From: Kingella pumchi
GTDB taxonomy: Bacteria > Pseudomonadota > Gammaproteobacteria > Burkholderiales > Neisseriaceae
Assembly (NCBI RefSeq): GCF_022288825.1
Contig: NZ_JAKOOW010000017.1
Span: forward strand, 877 to 63,362
Length of the DNA: 62,486 nt
Reading direction: 5' to 3'
Numbering within the stretch: the first letter of the stretch is position 1; each line of letters begins with the position of its first letter. Positions 14,869 to 23,559 of the stretch are shown one piece after another. Made by a program: the position numbers and the translations under genes. Under the pieces are notes generated by a model. It saw nothing but the letters and a program-made list of their open reading frames with translations, did no database searches and was not told the origin of the DNA.

Positions 14869-16857
14869 ATGAACAGCTACCATCTACCGGGCATCCGCCC
14901 CGCCTTCCTCGAAACCCAACCCGCGCTCAGTACGCTGCTGCTGGCGCTGGGCGCTTTATCGGTGGTGTCGCTGCCGCTGCTGCTGCAACTGCCCTTAAGC
15001 GTGGGCGTGCTGTTCGGCCTGCTGCTGGCGGTGCGGGTGGCGCTGCTGCTGGCCGGCGTGCGCGCGGTGGACAACCGCCTGCTGCTGCCGCTGCTGGGCG
15101 CCATCGTCGCCGCAGTGTGGAAGCTGCTGGGCAGCATTATCGGCCTGCAGGGCGGCATCGCTTTTTTGCTGCTGGTGGCGCTGCTGAAGTCTTACGAAGG
15201 CAAAAGCCGGCGCGACTGGCAGGTGCTGGTGCTGGCGATGCTGTTTCTCACCGCCGGTTCGGTGCTGTTCGACCAGGGGCCGGCGGCCGGTTTGTGGATG
15301 CTGCTGTGTCTGGTGGTGATGGCGTTGGTGCTGGCGTTGTTGAACGAAATGCCGTGGCGGCCGGCTTTGCGCCAGAGCCTGACCGGCTTTCTGCTGGCGC
15401 TGCCGCTGATGCTGCTGCTGTTTGTTGCCATGCCGCGGCGCGAATCGCCGCTGTGGCAGATGCCCAACCCGCAAAACAAGGCGGTTACCGGCCTTTCCGA
15501 CCGCATGAAGCCCGGCAGCATCAGCGATCTGGTGCAAAGCAACGAACCGGCGTTCACCGCCACTTTCGATCAGGGCTATATGCCGCAGCGCCAGCAGCTC
15601 TATTGGCGCGTGCTGACCCTGCCCGCCTATGAAAACGGCGCCTGGCAGGCGGTGCAGGGCGTGGCGGATGATGCCGTGCCGCAGGAAGGCAAACGCATCG
15701 GCTATCAGATGATTGTTGCCGACGAGCGCGGCATGCTGCCCGCCCTCGACTATCCGCCGCCCTTTGAAAAGCGCGGTTTCAACCGCGAATTGGGCAATGT
15801 GTTGCGCGTGCCGGAAAACAGCGGCGTGCGCCGCGTGCGCCTTGAAGCGCTGCCCGACAGCCTGCTCTACCAGCGGCTGACCCGCGGCGAAGCCGATTTC
15901 TACCGCCGCCTGCCGTCGGCCGCCAGCAATCCGCGCACCGTCGCCCTTGCCCGCAAGCTGGCTGCCGCCAGCAACGGCAGCGTCGAGCGTTACGCCCAAA
16001 GCGTGCTCGAATATTTCCATCGCGAGCGTTTTGCCTACACCCTGCAGCCGCCGCAGATGCCCGATGCCGATGCCACCGACCGCTTTTTGTTCGAGCACCG
16101 CCGCGGCTTTTGCGAACACTATGCCGATGCCTTTGTCAGCCTGATGCGCGCCGCCGGCATTCCCGCCCGCGTGGTGACCGGCTATCAGGGCGGCGAATAC
16201 GATGCCGAAGGCGGCTTCTGGCAGGTACGCAGCAAAGACGCTCACGCCTGGGCGGAAGTGTGGCTGCCCGAGCGCCAGGCCTGGCGGCGTTACGATCCCA
16301 CCGCCGCTGTTTCCGCCGACCGCATCGAACAGGGCGTGGCCGCCGCCCTGCCCAGCGGCGAAGCCGAAGGCATGATTGCCAACACCGGCCGCTGGAGCGC
16401 CTGGCTCGACCGCAGCCGTTTTTACTGGCAGCAGTGGGTGGTCAATTACGACGACAACCGCCAGAAAAGCCTGTTTGCCTCGCTCGGCCTCGGCCGCGTC
16501 GGTGTGTTCAGCATCCTGGCGCTGCTGGCGCTGGGCGCGCTGCCGGTGCTGCTGCCGGTATGGCTGTGGTGGCGCCGCTCGCGCCGGCAGGATGCCGATC
16601 CGCTGCGCGACGGTTTCGCCCTGCTCAAATACCGCCTGCTCGGCGCCGACTATCCCGAGCTTGCCGCCGTCGGCCCGCAGGAATTGCGCCGCGAGCTGGC
16701 ACGGCAAAACCGGCTCGAAAGCAGCCTGAAAGCCTTGATCGACGACTATATCCGCCTCAATTACGCCGCTGCCGGCAGTCCGGCCGCCGCCGTGGCGCAG
16801 GCATGGTTCCGCCGCGCGCGCCGGCTGTCGAAAAAATACCGCCTGGCCGACGGCTGA
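14869..16857 (+). CDS. TgpA-like transglutaminase with membrane-embedded N-terminus (DUF3488/DUF4129)
   Basis: A 662-residue inner-membrane protein. Six or so hydrophobic helices fill about residues 20-185, a periplasmic transglutaminase-like domain follows, another membrane helix is near 545-565, and a cytosolic DUF4129-type tail ends it. The catalytic triad is visible: C415 in RRGFCEHYA, H459 in KDAHAWAEVW and D476 in RRYDPT. TgpA relatives usually sit with MoxR ATPase and DUF58 genes, which are absent here. The cellular substrate is unknown. No clear ribosome site precedes the ATG. Confidence 0.92.
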   Translation: MNSYHLPGIRPAFLETQPALSTLLLALGALSVVSLPLLLQLPLSVGVLFGLLLAVRVALLLAGVRAVDNRLLLPLLGAIVAAVWKLLGSIIGLQGGIAFLLLVALLKSYEGKSRRDWQVLVLAMLFLTAGSVLFDQGPAAGLWMLLCLVVMALVLALLNEMPWRPALRQSLTGFLLALPLMLLLFVAMPRRESPLWQMPNPQNKAVTGLSDRMKPGSISDLVQSNEPAFTATFDQGYMPQRQQLYWRVLTLPAYENGAWQAVQGVADDAVPQEGKRIGYQMIVADERGMLPALDYPPPFEKRGFNRELGNVLRVPENSGVRRVRLEALPDSLLYQRLTRGEADFYRRLPSAASNPRTVALARKLAAASNGSVERYAQSVLEYFHRERFAYTLQPPQMPDADATDRFLFEHRRGFCEHYADAFVSLMRAAGIPARVVTGYQGGEYDAEGGFWQVRSKDAHAWAEVWLPERQAWRRYDPTAAVSADRIEQGVAAALPSGEAEGMIANTGRWSAWLDRSRFYWQQWVVNYDDNRQKSLFASLGLGRVGVFSILALLALGALPVLLPVWLWWRRSRRQDADPLRDGFALLKYRLLGADYPELAAVGPQELRRELARQNRLESSLKALIDDYIRLNYAAAGSPAAAVAQAWFRRARRLSKKYRLADG

Positions 16858-16863
16858 ATACCG

Positions 16864-16903
16864 CTTTTCAGGCTGCCTGAACGCAGCAAAGCAGCCTGAA
16901 AAA
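16864..16903. repeat. paired uptake sequences after the tgpA-like gene
   Basis: TTCAGGCTGCCTGAA near 16867-16881 and AAGCAGCCTGAAAAA near 16890-16904 can form a hairpin between the two genes. Confidence 0.5.
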
Positions 16904-16996
16904 GCCCTGCGCCAAAGCGCGAAAATAGATTAGAATGGCGGCCTTTTGCCCCGCCTTTTTTCCGCAACCACCACACTCCACACAAAGGAAAAGCAC

Positions 16997-18094
16997 ATGA
17001 ACCATTTAGGCTTCCCGCTGGAAACCGTTGCCGTATTTGTCCTGCTCTCGGTCGGCGCGATTGCCATCGACCTTTTCGCCCATAAAAACGACCAGCCGAT
17101 GTCGCTCAAAAGCGCTTCGCTGTGGTCGGTGTTTTGGGTATTGGTGTCGCTGGCCTTCGGCGGCTATCTGTGGGTTCACCACGGCAGCGAAACCGCCAGC
17201 CTGTTTATCACCGGCTATGCGCTGGAAAAAGTGCTGTCGGTGGACAATCTGTTTGTGATGATGGCGATTTTCGCCTGGTTCAAAGTACCGGAAGGCTACC
17301 GCCACCGCGTGCTCTACTGGGGCATTATCGGCGCGATTGTGTTCCGCATGGTGTTCGTGGCCATCGGCACCGGCCTGCTGGCGCTGGGGCCGTATGTCGA
17401 ACTGGTGTTTGCGCTGATTGTCGGCTGGACGGCGGTGATGATGCTCAAAGCCGGCGACGATGAAGAAGAAAACGAAGACTACTCCGACCACCTGGCCTAC
17501 CGCTGGGTGCACCGCTTCTTTCCGGTATGGCCGCGCCTGTTCGGCCACAACTTCTTCCTGAATACCAAAGAGCTGGAAGAAGCCCGCTCCGCCCATCCCG
17601 ACGTGCATCTGGAATTGGCCGGCGAAGATGTCAAACATCCCGAAAAAAGCCATCCGCACCAGATGAAAAAAGGCGCCTGGGTGGCCACGCCGCTGTTTCT
17701 GTGCCTAGCGGTGATTGAGATTTCCGACGTGATGTTTGCCTTTGACAGCGTGCCGGCGGTGATTGCGGTATCTAAAGAGCCGCTGATTGTGTACAGCGCG
17801 ATGATGTTCGCCATTCTCGGTCTGCGTACCATGTATTTCGTGCTCGAAGCGCTCAAAGGCTATCTGGTGCATCTGGAAAAAGCGGTGATCGTGCTGCTGT
17901 TCTTTATCGCCGCCAAACTCGGCCTGGCCGCTTCCGAGCATATTTTCGGCGTCGGCTACGAGATTTCGCCCAATGCTTCGCTGCTGGTGGTGATTGTGGT
18001 GTTGGCGCTGGGCATTGTCGCTTCATTCGTTTTCCCCGAACGCGAAGAAGCCGAAGACAAGCCTGCCGACGGCAACGATGCCGCCGGCGAATAA
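16997..18094 (+). CDS. TerC family integral membrane protein (Alx-like)
   Basis: A 365-residue inner-membrane protein with about eight hydrophobic segments. TerC signatures include the acidic transmembrane motif YALEKVLSVDNLFV near 75-90 and EISDVMFAFDSVPAVIAVS near 240-260. These Asp/Glu-bearing helices are thought to carry metal ions; Alx and MntP-like members export Mn(II) and help metalate exported proteins. The ATG at 16997 with an AAAGGA site 7 bases upstream was chosen over an in-frame upstream codon. A charged cytoplasmic loop follows helix four (DDEEENEDYSDH). Confidence 0.93.
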   Translation: MNHLGFPLETVAVFVLLSVGAIAIDLFAHKNDQPMSLKSASLWSVFWVLVSLAFGGYLWVHHGSETASLFITGYALEKVLSVDNLFVMMAIFAWFKVPEGYRHRVLYWGIIGAIVFRMVFVAIGTGLLALGPYVELVFALIVGWTAVMMLKAGDDEEENEDYSDHLAYRWVHRFFPVWPRLFGHNFFLNTKELEEARSAHPDVHLELAGEDVKHPEKSHPHQMKKGAWVATPLFLCLAVIEISDVMFAFDSVPAVIAVSKEPLIVYSAMMFAILGLRTMYFVLEALKGYLVHLEKAVIVLLFFIAAKLGLAASEHIFGVGYEISPNASLLVVIVVLALGIVASFVFPEREEAEDKPADGNDAAGE

Positions 18095-18106
18095 ACCCCG
18101 TTTTTC

Positions 18107-18118
18107 AGGCAGCCTGAA
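18107..18118 (+). repeat. uptake sequence at the kdsC ribosome-site position
   Basis: AGGCAGCCTGAA ends three bases before the kdsC ATG at 18122, with no other Shine-Dalgarno candidate in the 27-base gap after terC. The geometry is identical to uvrB. Confidence 0.7.
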
Positions 18119-18121
18119 ACC

Positions 18122-18661
18122 ATGTTTTCCCACTTGCCCCGCCCGCTTATCGAACGCGCCGAACGCATCCGCCTGCTGATTATGGATGTGGACGGCGTGC
18201 TGACCGACGCCAAGCTGCTGTTTGACGCCGACGGCCGCATGAGTAAAGCCTTCAACACCCTCGACGGCCACGGCATCAAAATGCTGCAGGAGAGCGGCGT
18301 GCAAACCGCCATCATCACCGCCCGCAGCGATGCTGCCGTCGATGCGCGCGCCGCGCAGCTGGGCATCGGTTTTTACCGCAAAGGCAGCAGCGACAAAAAA
18401 GCCGTTTATCAGGTGCTTCTGGCCGAAACCGACCTGAGCGAAGCGCAATGCGCCTATATCGGCGACGATGTGATCGACCTGCCGGTAATGATCCGCTGCG
18501 GCCTGCCGGTAGCGGTGCCCAACGCCCACGCCGAAGTGCGCAAACGCGCCGCCTACACCACCGCCGCTGCCGGCGGCAACGGTGCCGTGCGCGAATTGTG
18601 CGACCTGATTATGTACGCCCAAGGCAGCTTTCAGGCTGCCTTAGACAGGTACCTGCAATGA
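18122..18661 (+). CDS. kdsC: 3-deoxy-D-manno-octulosonate 8-phosphate phosphatase
   Basis: A 179-residue HAD-superfamily enzyme that dephosphorylates KDO-8-phosphate in lipopolysaccharide inner-core synthesis. The nucleophile motif is MDVDGVLTD (D22, D24), with TARSD as motif II and YIGDDVIDLPVM as motif IV. The length matches KdsC. Its stop overlaps the lptC start (ATGA), so kdsC-lptC-lptA is one operon, the usual order. The last residues (GSFQAAL) are encoded by an uptake-sequence complement. Confidence 0.95.
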   Translation: MFSHLPRPLIERAERIRLLIMDVDGVLTDAKLLFDADGRMSKAFNTLDGHGIKMLQESGVQTAIITARSDAAVDARAAQLGIGFYRKGSSDKKAVYQVLLAETDLSEAQCAYIGDDVIDLPVMIRCGLPVAVPNAHAEVRKRAAYTTAAAGGNGAVRELCDLIMYAQGSFQAALDRYLQ

Positions 18662-19236
18662 GCCGCCTGCGCAATCTGATGTTTCCGCTGATGCTGGCGC
18701 TGATACTCGGCGGCCTGAGCGCCTGGCTCGGCCGCATCAGCGAAGTGAAGCTGGAAGAAGTAGCGCTTAAAGCCGACGAACCGCAATATCTGATGACGCA
18801 GATGCGCGGCGTGCGCTTTGCCGAAGACGGCAGCCTTGGCGAGAGCCTCAGCGCCGAGCGCGCCTGGCAGCTGCCGGAAAAACGCTACGTCCATTTCCAA
18901 AGCCCCGAGCTGCACCTCTACCAAAACGGCCGCCAGCAATACCAGGTACGCAGCGCGCAGGCGCGTTACGACACCGAAACCCGCCAGGTATTGTTCGACC
19001 GTGAAGTGCTGCTCGACAAACCCGCTGACGGCGAGCGCCCCGCCGCCCAAGTCAGCACTGCCTCGCTTACCGTCGATACCCGCGCCCAAACCGCCTACAC
19101 CGACCAAGCCGTCAACTACCGCTACGGCCGCTCCAGCGGCAGCGCCCACGGCATGCGCTACGACCACAAACAAGGGCGGCTCGATCTGCCCGCCAAAGTG
19201 AAAGCCCTGATTTATGACACCGACTCGCAACGCTAA
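18658..19236 (+). CDS. lptC: LPS export ABC transporter periplasmic protein LptC
   Basis: A 192-residue bitopic protein with an N-terminal membrane helix (about residues 8-24) and a periplasmic beta-jellyroll (MRGVRFAEDGSL, YHFQ-type strands, YRYGRSSGSAHGMRYDHKQGRLDL). It links LptB2FG to LptA in the transenvelope LPS bridge. The ATG overlaps the kdsC stop by four bases and its own end overlaps lptA by 23 bases, so translation is probably coupled. Position and length support the name more than sequence, because LptC is poorly conserved. Confidence 0.9.
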   Translation: MSRLRNLMFPLMLALILGGLSAWLGRISEVKLEEVALKADEPQYLMTQMRGVRFAEDGSLGESLSAERAWQLPEKRYVHFQSPELHLYQNGRQQYQVRSAQARYDTETRQVLFDREVLLDKPADGERPAAQVSTASLTVDTRAQTAYTDQAVNYRYGRSSGSAHGMRYDHKQGRLDLPAKVKALIYDTDSQR

Positions 19237-19729
19237 ATTCCTGCCTGCCGCCCTGCTCCTGCTGGCGCTCAGCTTCAGCGCCCACGCGCTGGAGAGCGAC
19301 CGCAAACAGCCGATTTCCATCGACGCCGACAGCGGCTCGCTCGACCAGAAAAACCAGGTTACCGTGTTCAGCGGTAACGTCATCATCAAACAAGGCAGCA
19401 TCAATATGCGCGCCGAGCGCGTGCGCCTGACCCGCGACAAACAGGGCAACCAAACCCTGCAGGCCGAAGGCAGCCCGGTCAAATTCGGCCAGCAGCTGGA
19501 AAACAAAGGCTATGTCGAAGGCCAGGGCAACCGCGCCGAATATTCGTCCGCCAGCAATATGATCCGCCTGTCCGGCAACGCCAAAGTCCAGCGCGGCGGC
19601 GATGTCGCCCAGGGCGAAGTCATCACCTACAACACCAAAAGCGAAGTCTATACCGTGCTCGGCAGCAAGGCGGCGGGCACCAAAAGCGGCCGCCGCGTCA
19701 GCGTGATTATCCAGCCCAGTGCCAAATAA
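19214..19729 (+). CDS. lptA: LPS transport periplasmic protein LptA
   Basis: A 171-residue protein with a signal peptide (cleavage after SAHA, near residue 25) and an OstA/LptA beta-jellyroll: ISIDADSGSLDQKNQVTVFSGNVIIKQGSI, then GQGNRAEYSSASNMIRLSGNAKVQRGG. It bridges LptC and LptD across the periplasm. In many bacteria lptB follows directly. Here a terminator and GAPDH follow, so lptB must be elsewhere. Confidence 0.94.
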   Translation: MTPTRNAKFLPAALLLLALSFSAHALESDRKQPISIDADSGSLDQKNQVTVFSGNVIIKQGSINMRAERVRLTRDKQGNQTLQAEGSPVKFGQQLENKGYVEGQGNRAEYSSASNMIRLSGNAKVQRGGDVAQGEVITYNTKSEVYTVLGSKAAGTKSGRRVSVIIQPSAK

Positions 19730-19744
19730 CACCTTTACTATCGT

Positions 19745-19789
19745 AGGCAGCCTGAAAACCCTTTGCGGCAGTTTTCAGGCTGCTTTTTT
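19745..19789 (+). terminator. terminator of the kdsC-lptC-lptA operon
   Basis: AGGCAGCCTGAAAA starting at 19745 pairs with TTTTCAGGCTGC starting at 19772, and six T follow. Further uptake copies lie at about 19808 and 19843. Confidence 0.8.
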
Positions 19790-19904
19790 GTGTTGTCCGG
19801 GTTTTTAGGCAGCCTGAAAAATCCCGAACGCAGCCGACGGCAGGCAGCCTGAAAAGCCGGACGGCAGTTTGTAGCCCGCTGTAGTTTTCAGGCTGCGTTT
19901 TCGG

Positions 19905-19910
19905 TATAAT
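19905..19910 (+). promoter_or_regulatory. -10 box of the GAPDH gene
   Basis: TATAAT followed by CCGCGCCGCC, about 65 bases before the start codon. The expected -35 position overlaps a TTTTCAGGCTGC repeat and shows no consensus hexamer. Confidence 0.6.
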
Positions 19911-19975
19911 CCGCGCCGCCCGGCAACGCGAGTTTTGCCGTTTTTGTTTGTCCGCAACCCGTCAAGGAAACACCC

Positions 19976-21007
19976 ATGTCTATCAAAATCGCCATCAACG
20001 GCTACGGCCGCATCGGCCGTCAAATTGTCCGCGCCATCTACGAATACGGTTTGGGCGACCAACTCAAAATCGTCGCCATCAACGGCAGCGGCGATCTGGC
20101 CACCAACGCCCACCTGACCCAGTTTGACACCGTGCACGGCCGCTTTGCCGCCAAAGTTGAAGAAGACGGCAGCAATCTGTTGATCAACGGCGACAAAATT
20201 CCCTTCTTCTCCACCCGCAACCCGGCCGAGCTGCCGTGGAAAGCGCTGGATGTCGATCTGGTGATGGAATGCACCGGCGCTTTTTGCAGCAAGGAAAAAG
20301 CCCAAGTCCATCTGGATGCCGGCGCCAAAAAAGTGCTGATTTCCGCTCCCGGCAAAGGCGATGTCGATGCCACCGTGGTTTACGGCGTCAACCATCAGGT
20401 ACTCAACCCCGGCATGACCGTGGTGTCCAACGGCTCCTGCACCACCAACTGCCTGGCGCCCGTCGCCCAAACCCTGCACAATGCGCTGGGCATCAACAAA
20501 GGCCTGATGACCACCATCCACGCGGTAACCAACGACCAGGTGCTCACCGACGTGCGCCACTCCGACCTGCGCCGCGCCCGCAGCGGCATGCAGAACATGA
20601 TTCCCACCAAAACCGGCGCCGCCAAAGCGCTCGGCCTGGTGCTGCCTGAATTGCAGGGCAAACTCGACGGCCTGGCCATCCGCGTGCCCACCATCAATGT
20701 TTCGCTGGTCGATCTCACTTTTGAAGCCGGCCGCAACACCGATGTCGAAGAAGTCAACGCACTGATCAAAGCCGCATCCGAAGGCAGCCTGAAAGGCATA
20801 CTCGGCTACAACACCCTGCCCCTGGTTTCCGGCGACTTCAACCACAACAGCCACGCCAGCGTGTTTGACGCCACCCAAACCAAAGTCTCGCAAGGCAATC
20901 TGGTCAAAGTCTTTTCATGGTACGACAACGAATGGGGCTTCTCCTGCCAGATGCTCAACACCGCCCGCGCCATGTTCGGCGAAACCGTCCGCCTGCCGCT
21001 GGCCTAA
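19976..21007 (+). CDS. gap: glyceraldehyde-3-phosphate dehydrogenase, type I
   Basis: A 343-residue NAD(P)-dependent glycolytic/gluconeogenic enzyme. The N-terminal Rossmann motif is INGYGRIGRQIVR, the active site SCTTNCLAP puts the catalytic Cys at residue 155, and the C-terminus has SWYDNEWGFSCQM. AAGGA precedes the ATG. An intragenic uptake sequence encodes EGSLKG near residue 269. It is monocistronic with a classical terminator. NAD versus NADP preference cannot be judged by eye. Confidence 0.96.
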   Translation: MSIKIAINGYGRIGRQIVRAIYEYGLGDQLKIVAINGSGDLATNAHLTQFDTVHGRFAAKVEEDGSNLLINGDKIPFFSTRNPAELPWKALDVDLVMECTGAFCSKEKAQVHLDAGAKKVLISAPGKGDVDATVVYGVNHQVLNPGMTVVSNGSCTTNCLAPVAQTLHNALGINKGLMTTIHAVTNDQVLTDVRHSDLRRARSGMQNMIPTKTGAAKALGLVLPELQGKLDGLAIRVPTINVSLVDLTFEAGRNTDVEEVNALIKAASEGSLKGILGYNTLPLVSGDFNHNSHASVFDATQTKVSQGNLVKVFSWYDNEWGFSCQMLNTARAMFGETVRLPLA

Positions 21008-21029
21008 GCCTTTCGCTTTTATCCAAGAT

Positions 21030-21062
21030 GCGCCCTGCCCCGTTTGCAGGGCGCGTTTTTTT
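21030..21062 (+). terminator. rho-independent terminator after GAPDH
   Basis: GCGCCCTGC at 21030-21038 pairs with GCAGGGCGC at 21046-21054, followed by GTTTTTTT. It is one of the few terminators here not made of uptake sequences. Confidence 0.9.
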
Positions 21063-21139
21063 CAGGCTGCCTTTGTGTTTGAATCCCACAAAGGCAGCCT
21101 GAAAATCGTCTGATGCTGTTTTCAGGCTGCCTTTTGGCT

Positions 21140-21289
21140 TTCAGGCTGCTTTTCAAATGCCGGCAGTTTGGAATGAACGACCAGCAAACGGCAGTACAAA
21201 AGCAGCCTGAAAGGTTCAGGCTGCTTTTTCGAGTGCCGGCATTTAGGTGGAAGACAGGGCAAACGACAGCACAAAAGCAGTCTGAAAGG
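21140..21289. repeat. tandem pair of 75-base uptake-sequence-bounded repeats
   Basis: Unit 1 (21140-21214) and unit 2 (21215-21289) each start with TTCAGGCTGCTTTT, contain GTGCCGGCA-like and ACAAAAGCAG segments, and end with CTGAAAGG. They diverge mainly in the middle. A third start (TTTTCAGGCTGCTTTT) follows at 21290. The rest of the gene-free gap 21063-21369 is further uptake-sequence copies and the TonB-receptor terminator. Confidence 0.75.
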
Positions 21290-21369
21290 TTTTCAGGCTG
21301 CTTTTGACTTATTGCCGATATAAACCGCCGCCGCATGGGAAAACCATGCGGCGGCGGTTTTACGCGCGC

Positions 21370-23361
21370 TTAGAAGCTGGCCTGCAGGCGCAGCCAGACT
21401 TGGCGGCCGGGTTCGTTGACGCGGATGGTCTGGGTACCGGCGGCGGGGTTGCCGCCCTTGCTGACAAACTCGGCGTAGGTTTTGTTGAACACATTGTCCA
21501 CGCCGGCCTGCAGTACGGCCTGTTTGTGGAAGCGCCAGCCGGCGTTGAGCGACAACACGCCGAAGCCGGCGGACGGGCCGATATCGGTGCCGACGATATT
21601 GCCTTGGCCGCGGGCGTAGCGTTTCTGTGCGGCCACCACGCGCCACAGGGCGCCGGCGCTGAAGGTGCCGTTATCCCAGTTCAGGAAGGTTTTGGCTTCC
21701 AAGGGCGGGGTTTGCGCCAGCGGCAGGCTGTCGCTGCGGTTTTTGCCGTAGGTGTAGGCCAAGCTGCCGCCCAGCTCCCAGTTGCGGGCGAATTTCCATT
21801 TGCCTTCGGCTTCGCCGCCGTAGCGCACGGCTTTCACGTTGTCTGCGCTGGCGCCTTTAACCAAAATGAAGTCTTTGATGTGGCCGGCAAACAGCGATAC
21901 CGATCCTTGGACATTGCCGCTTTGGAACTGGTAGCCGGTGTCCAGCTGGGTGTTGCGCTCGGCTTTAAGGCGGTAGGAGCGGTTGCGCTCCCAATAATCC
22001 GGCGCGCGCTCGGCCATGCCGAGGCCGACGTAGTATTTACCGGACTCGCCCAGCTGCTGTTCGTAGCGGGCGAAAGCGGCTTTCAGATTGTAGGTTTGGT
22101 TGCGGTGGGCGTTGTAAAGCGCGTCGGGATCGGCGGGGTCGAGTTTGCGCAAGTATTCGGCTTTAACTTGGTCGTAGCGCAGGCCGCCGATTACTTTACT
22201 GCCGGCTTTGGGTTCCAGCGTGGCTTCGGCAAACAGACCGTATTGGCGGAAGTCCTGATCGCCGATAAAGGGGAAGGACGATAAACGGTCAACATTGGCG
22301 CCGCTGATGCGCACCATGCCGTTGGCCATGCGGCTGTTGTGGCGGTCGTGCGTCCAGTCGAGACCGGTTTGCAGCTCGAGGGCGCTCCAGTTCATGGTGG
22401 CGCGCAACTGGGCGGTATCGACGATGCGCTCGGGATTGATCAGGGCGCGCATATTGGGCGCGCGGCGGCGCATGGTGTAGTTGTCCATGATGTGATCGAC
22501 TTTGCTGCGGCCGTAGCTGGCGGAAATTTCGCTGAGCCACGGAGTCAGGCTGCGCTGTTGGGCTTTAAGCGTCCAGGCGTCGCGGTCGAATTTGCTGCCG
22601 TCCATCATGCGGTCGGCGTAGGCCGCTTCGCCGCGGCTGCGTTCGTAGCCGGCGGAAAGCACGGTGTTTTCGGTGGGAGTAACGCCCAACTGCAGCATTT
22701 GGTTGTGGCGGCTGAAGTGGGAGTGGACGCGGTTGCCGTCGCCATCGCGGTAATTGCCGGATTTGTTGTAACTGGCATTGGCGCGCAGATAGCCGTAGCG
22801 GTTGTTCAGCTCGGCATCGGCGAAGATATCAAAACGGTCAAAGCTGCCCACGGTCAGGCCGGCATTGCCGTGCGCTTTGAATTCTTCGGCTTTGGGCGAG
22901 GTTTTGCGTACAAAGCGCACCGAACCTGCCACCATGCCCATGCCTTCGCTAACGCTCTGCGGTCCTTTGGTAACAATCACTTTGTCGAAAGAAGCGGGGA
23001 AAATATAGGCGGTGGGCGGATCCATGCGGTTGCTGCAGCCGCCGTAGATAAACTGGCCGTCGGCCTGGATGCTCAGCCGCGAGCCGCCCAAGCCGCGCAG
23101 CAGCGGATCGCCCGAGCTGCCGCCTTTGCGGATAATGCTCATATTGGGCACCGACTGCAGCACGCTGGCGCCGTCGTTGGCAGGCAGTGGCTGGATAGAT
23201 GTTTTGGGGTTGAACTGCACCGAATTGGCCTTGCCGGTCGGCGTGCCGCTGACCACAACCGGATTCAGCTCTTGGCTCTCCCCTTCATCGCCGGTATCCG
23301 CAAAGGCGCAGGCGCAGGCCAGTGATAAAGGCAGCAAAACCCAGGAAGGATGCTTGGACAT
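21370..23361 (-). CDS. TonB-dependent copper receptor (OprC/NosA family)
   Basis: A 663-residue outer-membrane receptor. The signal peptide ends near residue 21 (CAFA-DT). The plug domain contains NPVVVSGTPTGK (TonB-box-like region), GGSSGDPLLRGLGGSRLSIQADG and GGCSNRMDPPTAYIFP; the Cys-x3-Met-Asp-Pro-Pro segment matches the copper-site region of OprC/NosA. A 22-strand barrel follows, ending in WLRLQASF. AGGAGA precedes the ATG. It diverges from the Zur-controlled ribosomal genes. Substrate copper is by family motif; zinc cannot be excluded given the shared promoter region. Confidence 0.88.
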   Translation of the reverse strand: MSKHPSWVLLPLSLACACAFADTGDEGESQELNPVVVSGTPTGKANSVQFNPKTSIQPLPANDGASVLQSVPNMSIIRKGGSSGDPLLRGLGGSRLSIQADGQFIYGGCSNRMDPPTAYIFPASFDKVIVTKGPQSVSEGMGMVAGSVRFVRKTSPKAEEFKAHGNAGLTVGSFDRFDIFADAELNNRYGYLRANASYNKSGNYRDGDGNRVHSHFSRHNQMLQLGVTPTENTVLSAGYERSRGEAAYADRMMDGSKFDRDAWTLKAQQRSLTPWLSEISASYGRSKVDHIMDNYTMRRRAPNMRALINPERIVDTAQLRATMNWSALELQTGLDWTHDRHNSRMANGMVRISGANVDRLSSFPFIGDQDFRQYGLFAEATLEPKAGSKVIGGLRYDQVKAEYLRKLDPADPDALYNAHRNQTYNLKAAFARYEQQLGESGKYYVGLGMAERAPDYWERNRSYRLKAERNTQLDTGYQFQSGNVQGSVSLFAGHIKDFILVKGASADNVKAVRYGGEAEGKWKFARNWELGGSLAYTYGKNRSDSLPLAQTPPLEAKTFLNWDNGTFSAGALWRVVAAQKRYARGQGNIVGTDIGPSAGFGVLSLNAGWRFHKQAVLQAGVDNVFNKTYAEFVSKGGNPAAGTQTIRVNEPGRQVWLRLQASF

Positions 23362-23401
23362 GATTTTCTCCTATGTGATTTGTTACAACCTAATGTTTAC
23401 A

Positions 23402-23407
23402 GTATAG
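23402..23407 (-). promoter_or_regulatory. possible -10 box of the copper receptor gene
   Basis: TATACT on the minus strand, about 41 bases before the receptor ATG at 23361. The intergenic stretch 23362-23559 is strongly AT-rich compared with the rest of the window. No clear -35 was found. Confidence 0.35.
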
Positions 23408-23502
23408 CCCTATTGTTTGTCGGGATTTTGACTTGCATCAAATAGTGTAATTTTTTGTAAACTGTTTTTGCTTTTTAAGCGTTTTCTTCTTTACACACCA
23501 AT

Positions 23503-23538
23503 TTGCCGTGTACAAATTTATCGTGTTATACTATAACA
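23503..23538 (+). promoter_or_regulatory. Zur-repressed promoter of rpmE2-rpmJ2
   Basis: TGTTATACTATAACA at 23524-23538 fits the neisserial Zur consensus TGTTATDNHATAACA at every position. It contains the -10 TATACT (23527-23532), with TTGCCG as -35 at 23503-23508 and an 18-base spacer. Zinc-loaded Zur bound here would block RNA polymerase. The site is 22 bases upstream of the L31B start and about 160 bases from the divergent TonB receptor. Confidence 0.85.
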
Positions 23539-23559
23539 AGTTTAACCACAGGAGAAACC

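Noticed and set aside
14995..16707. A 570-residue open frame antisense to the TgpA-like gene
   Set aside because: The composition (Gln, His, Arg, Ala runs) is the complement of CTG/GCC codons, and the sense gene has a full catalytic triad.
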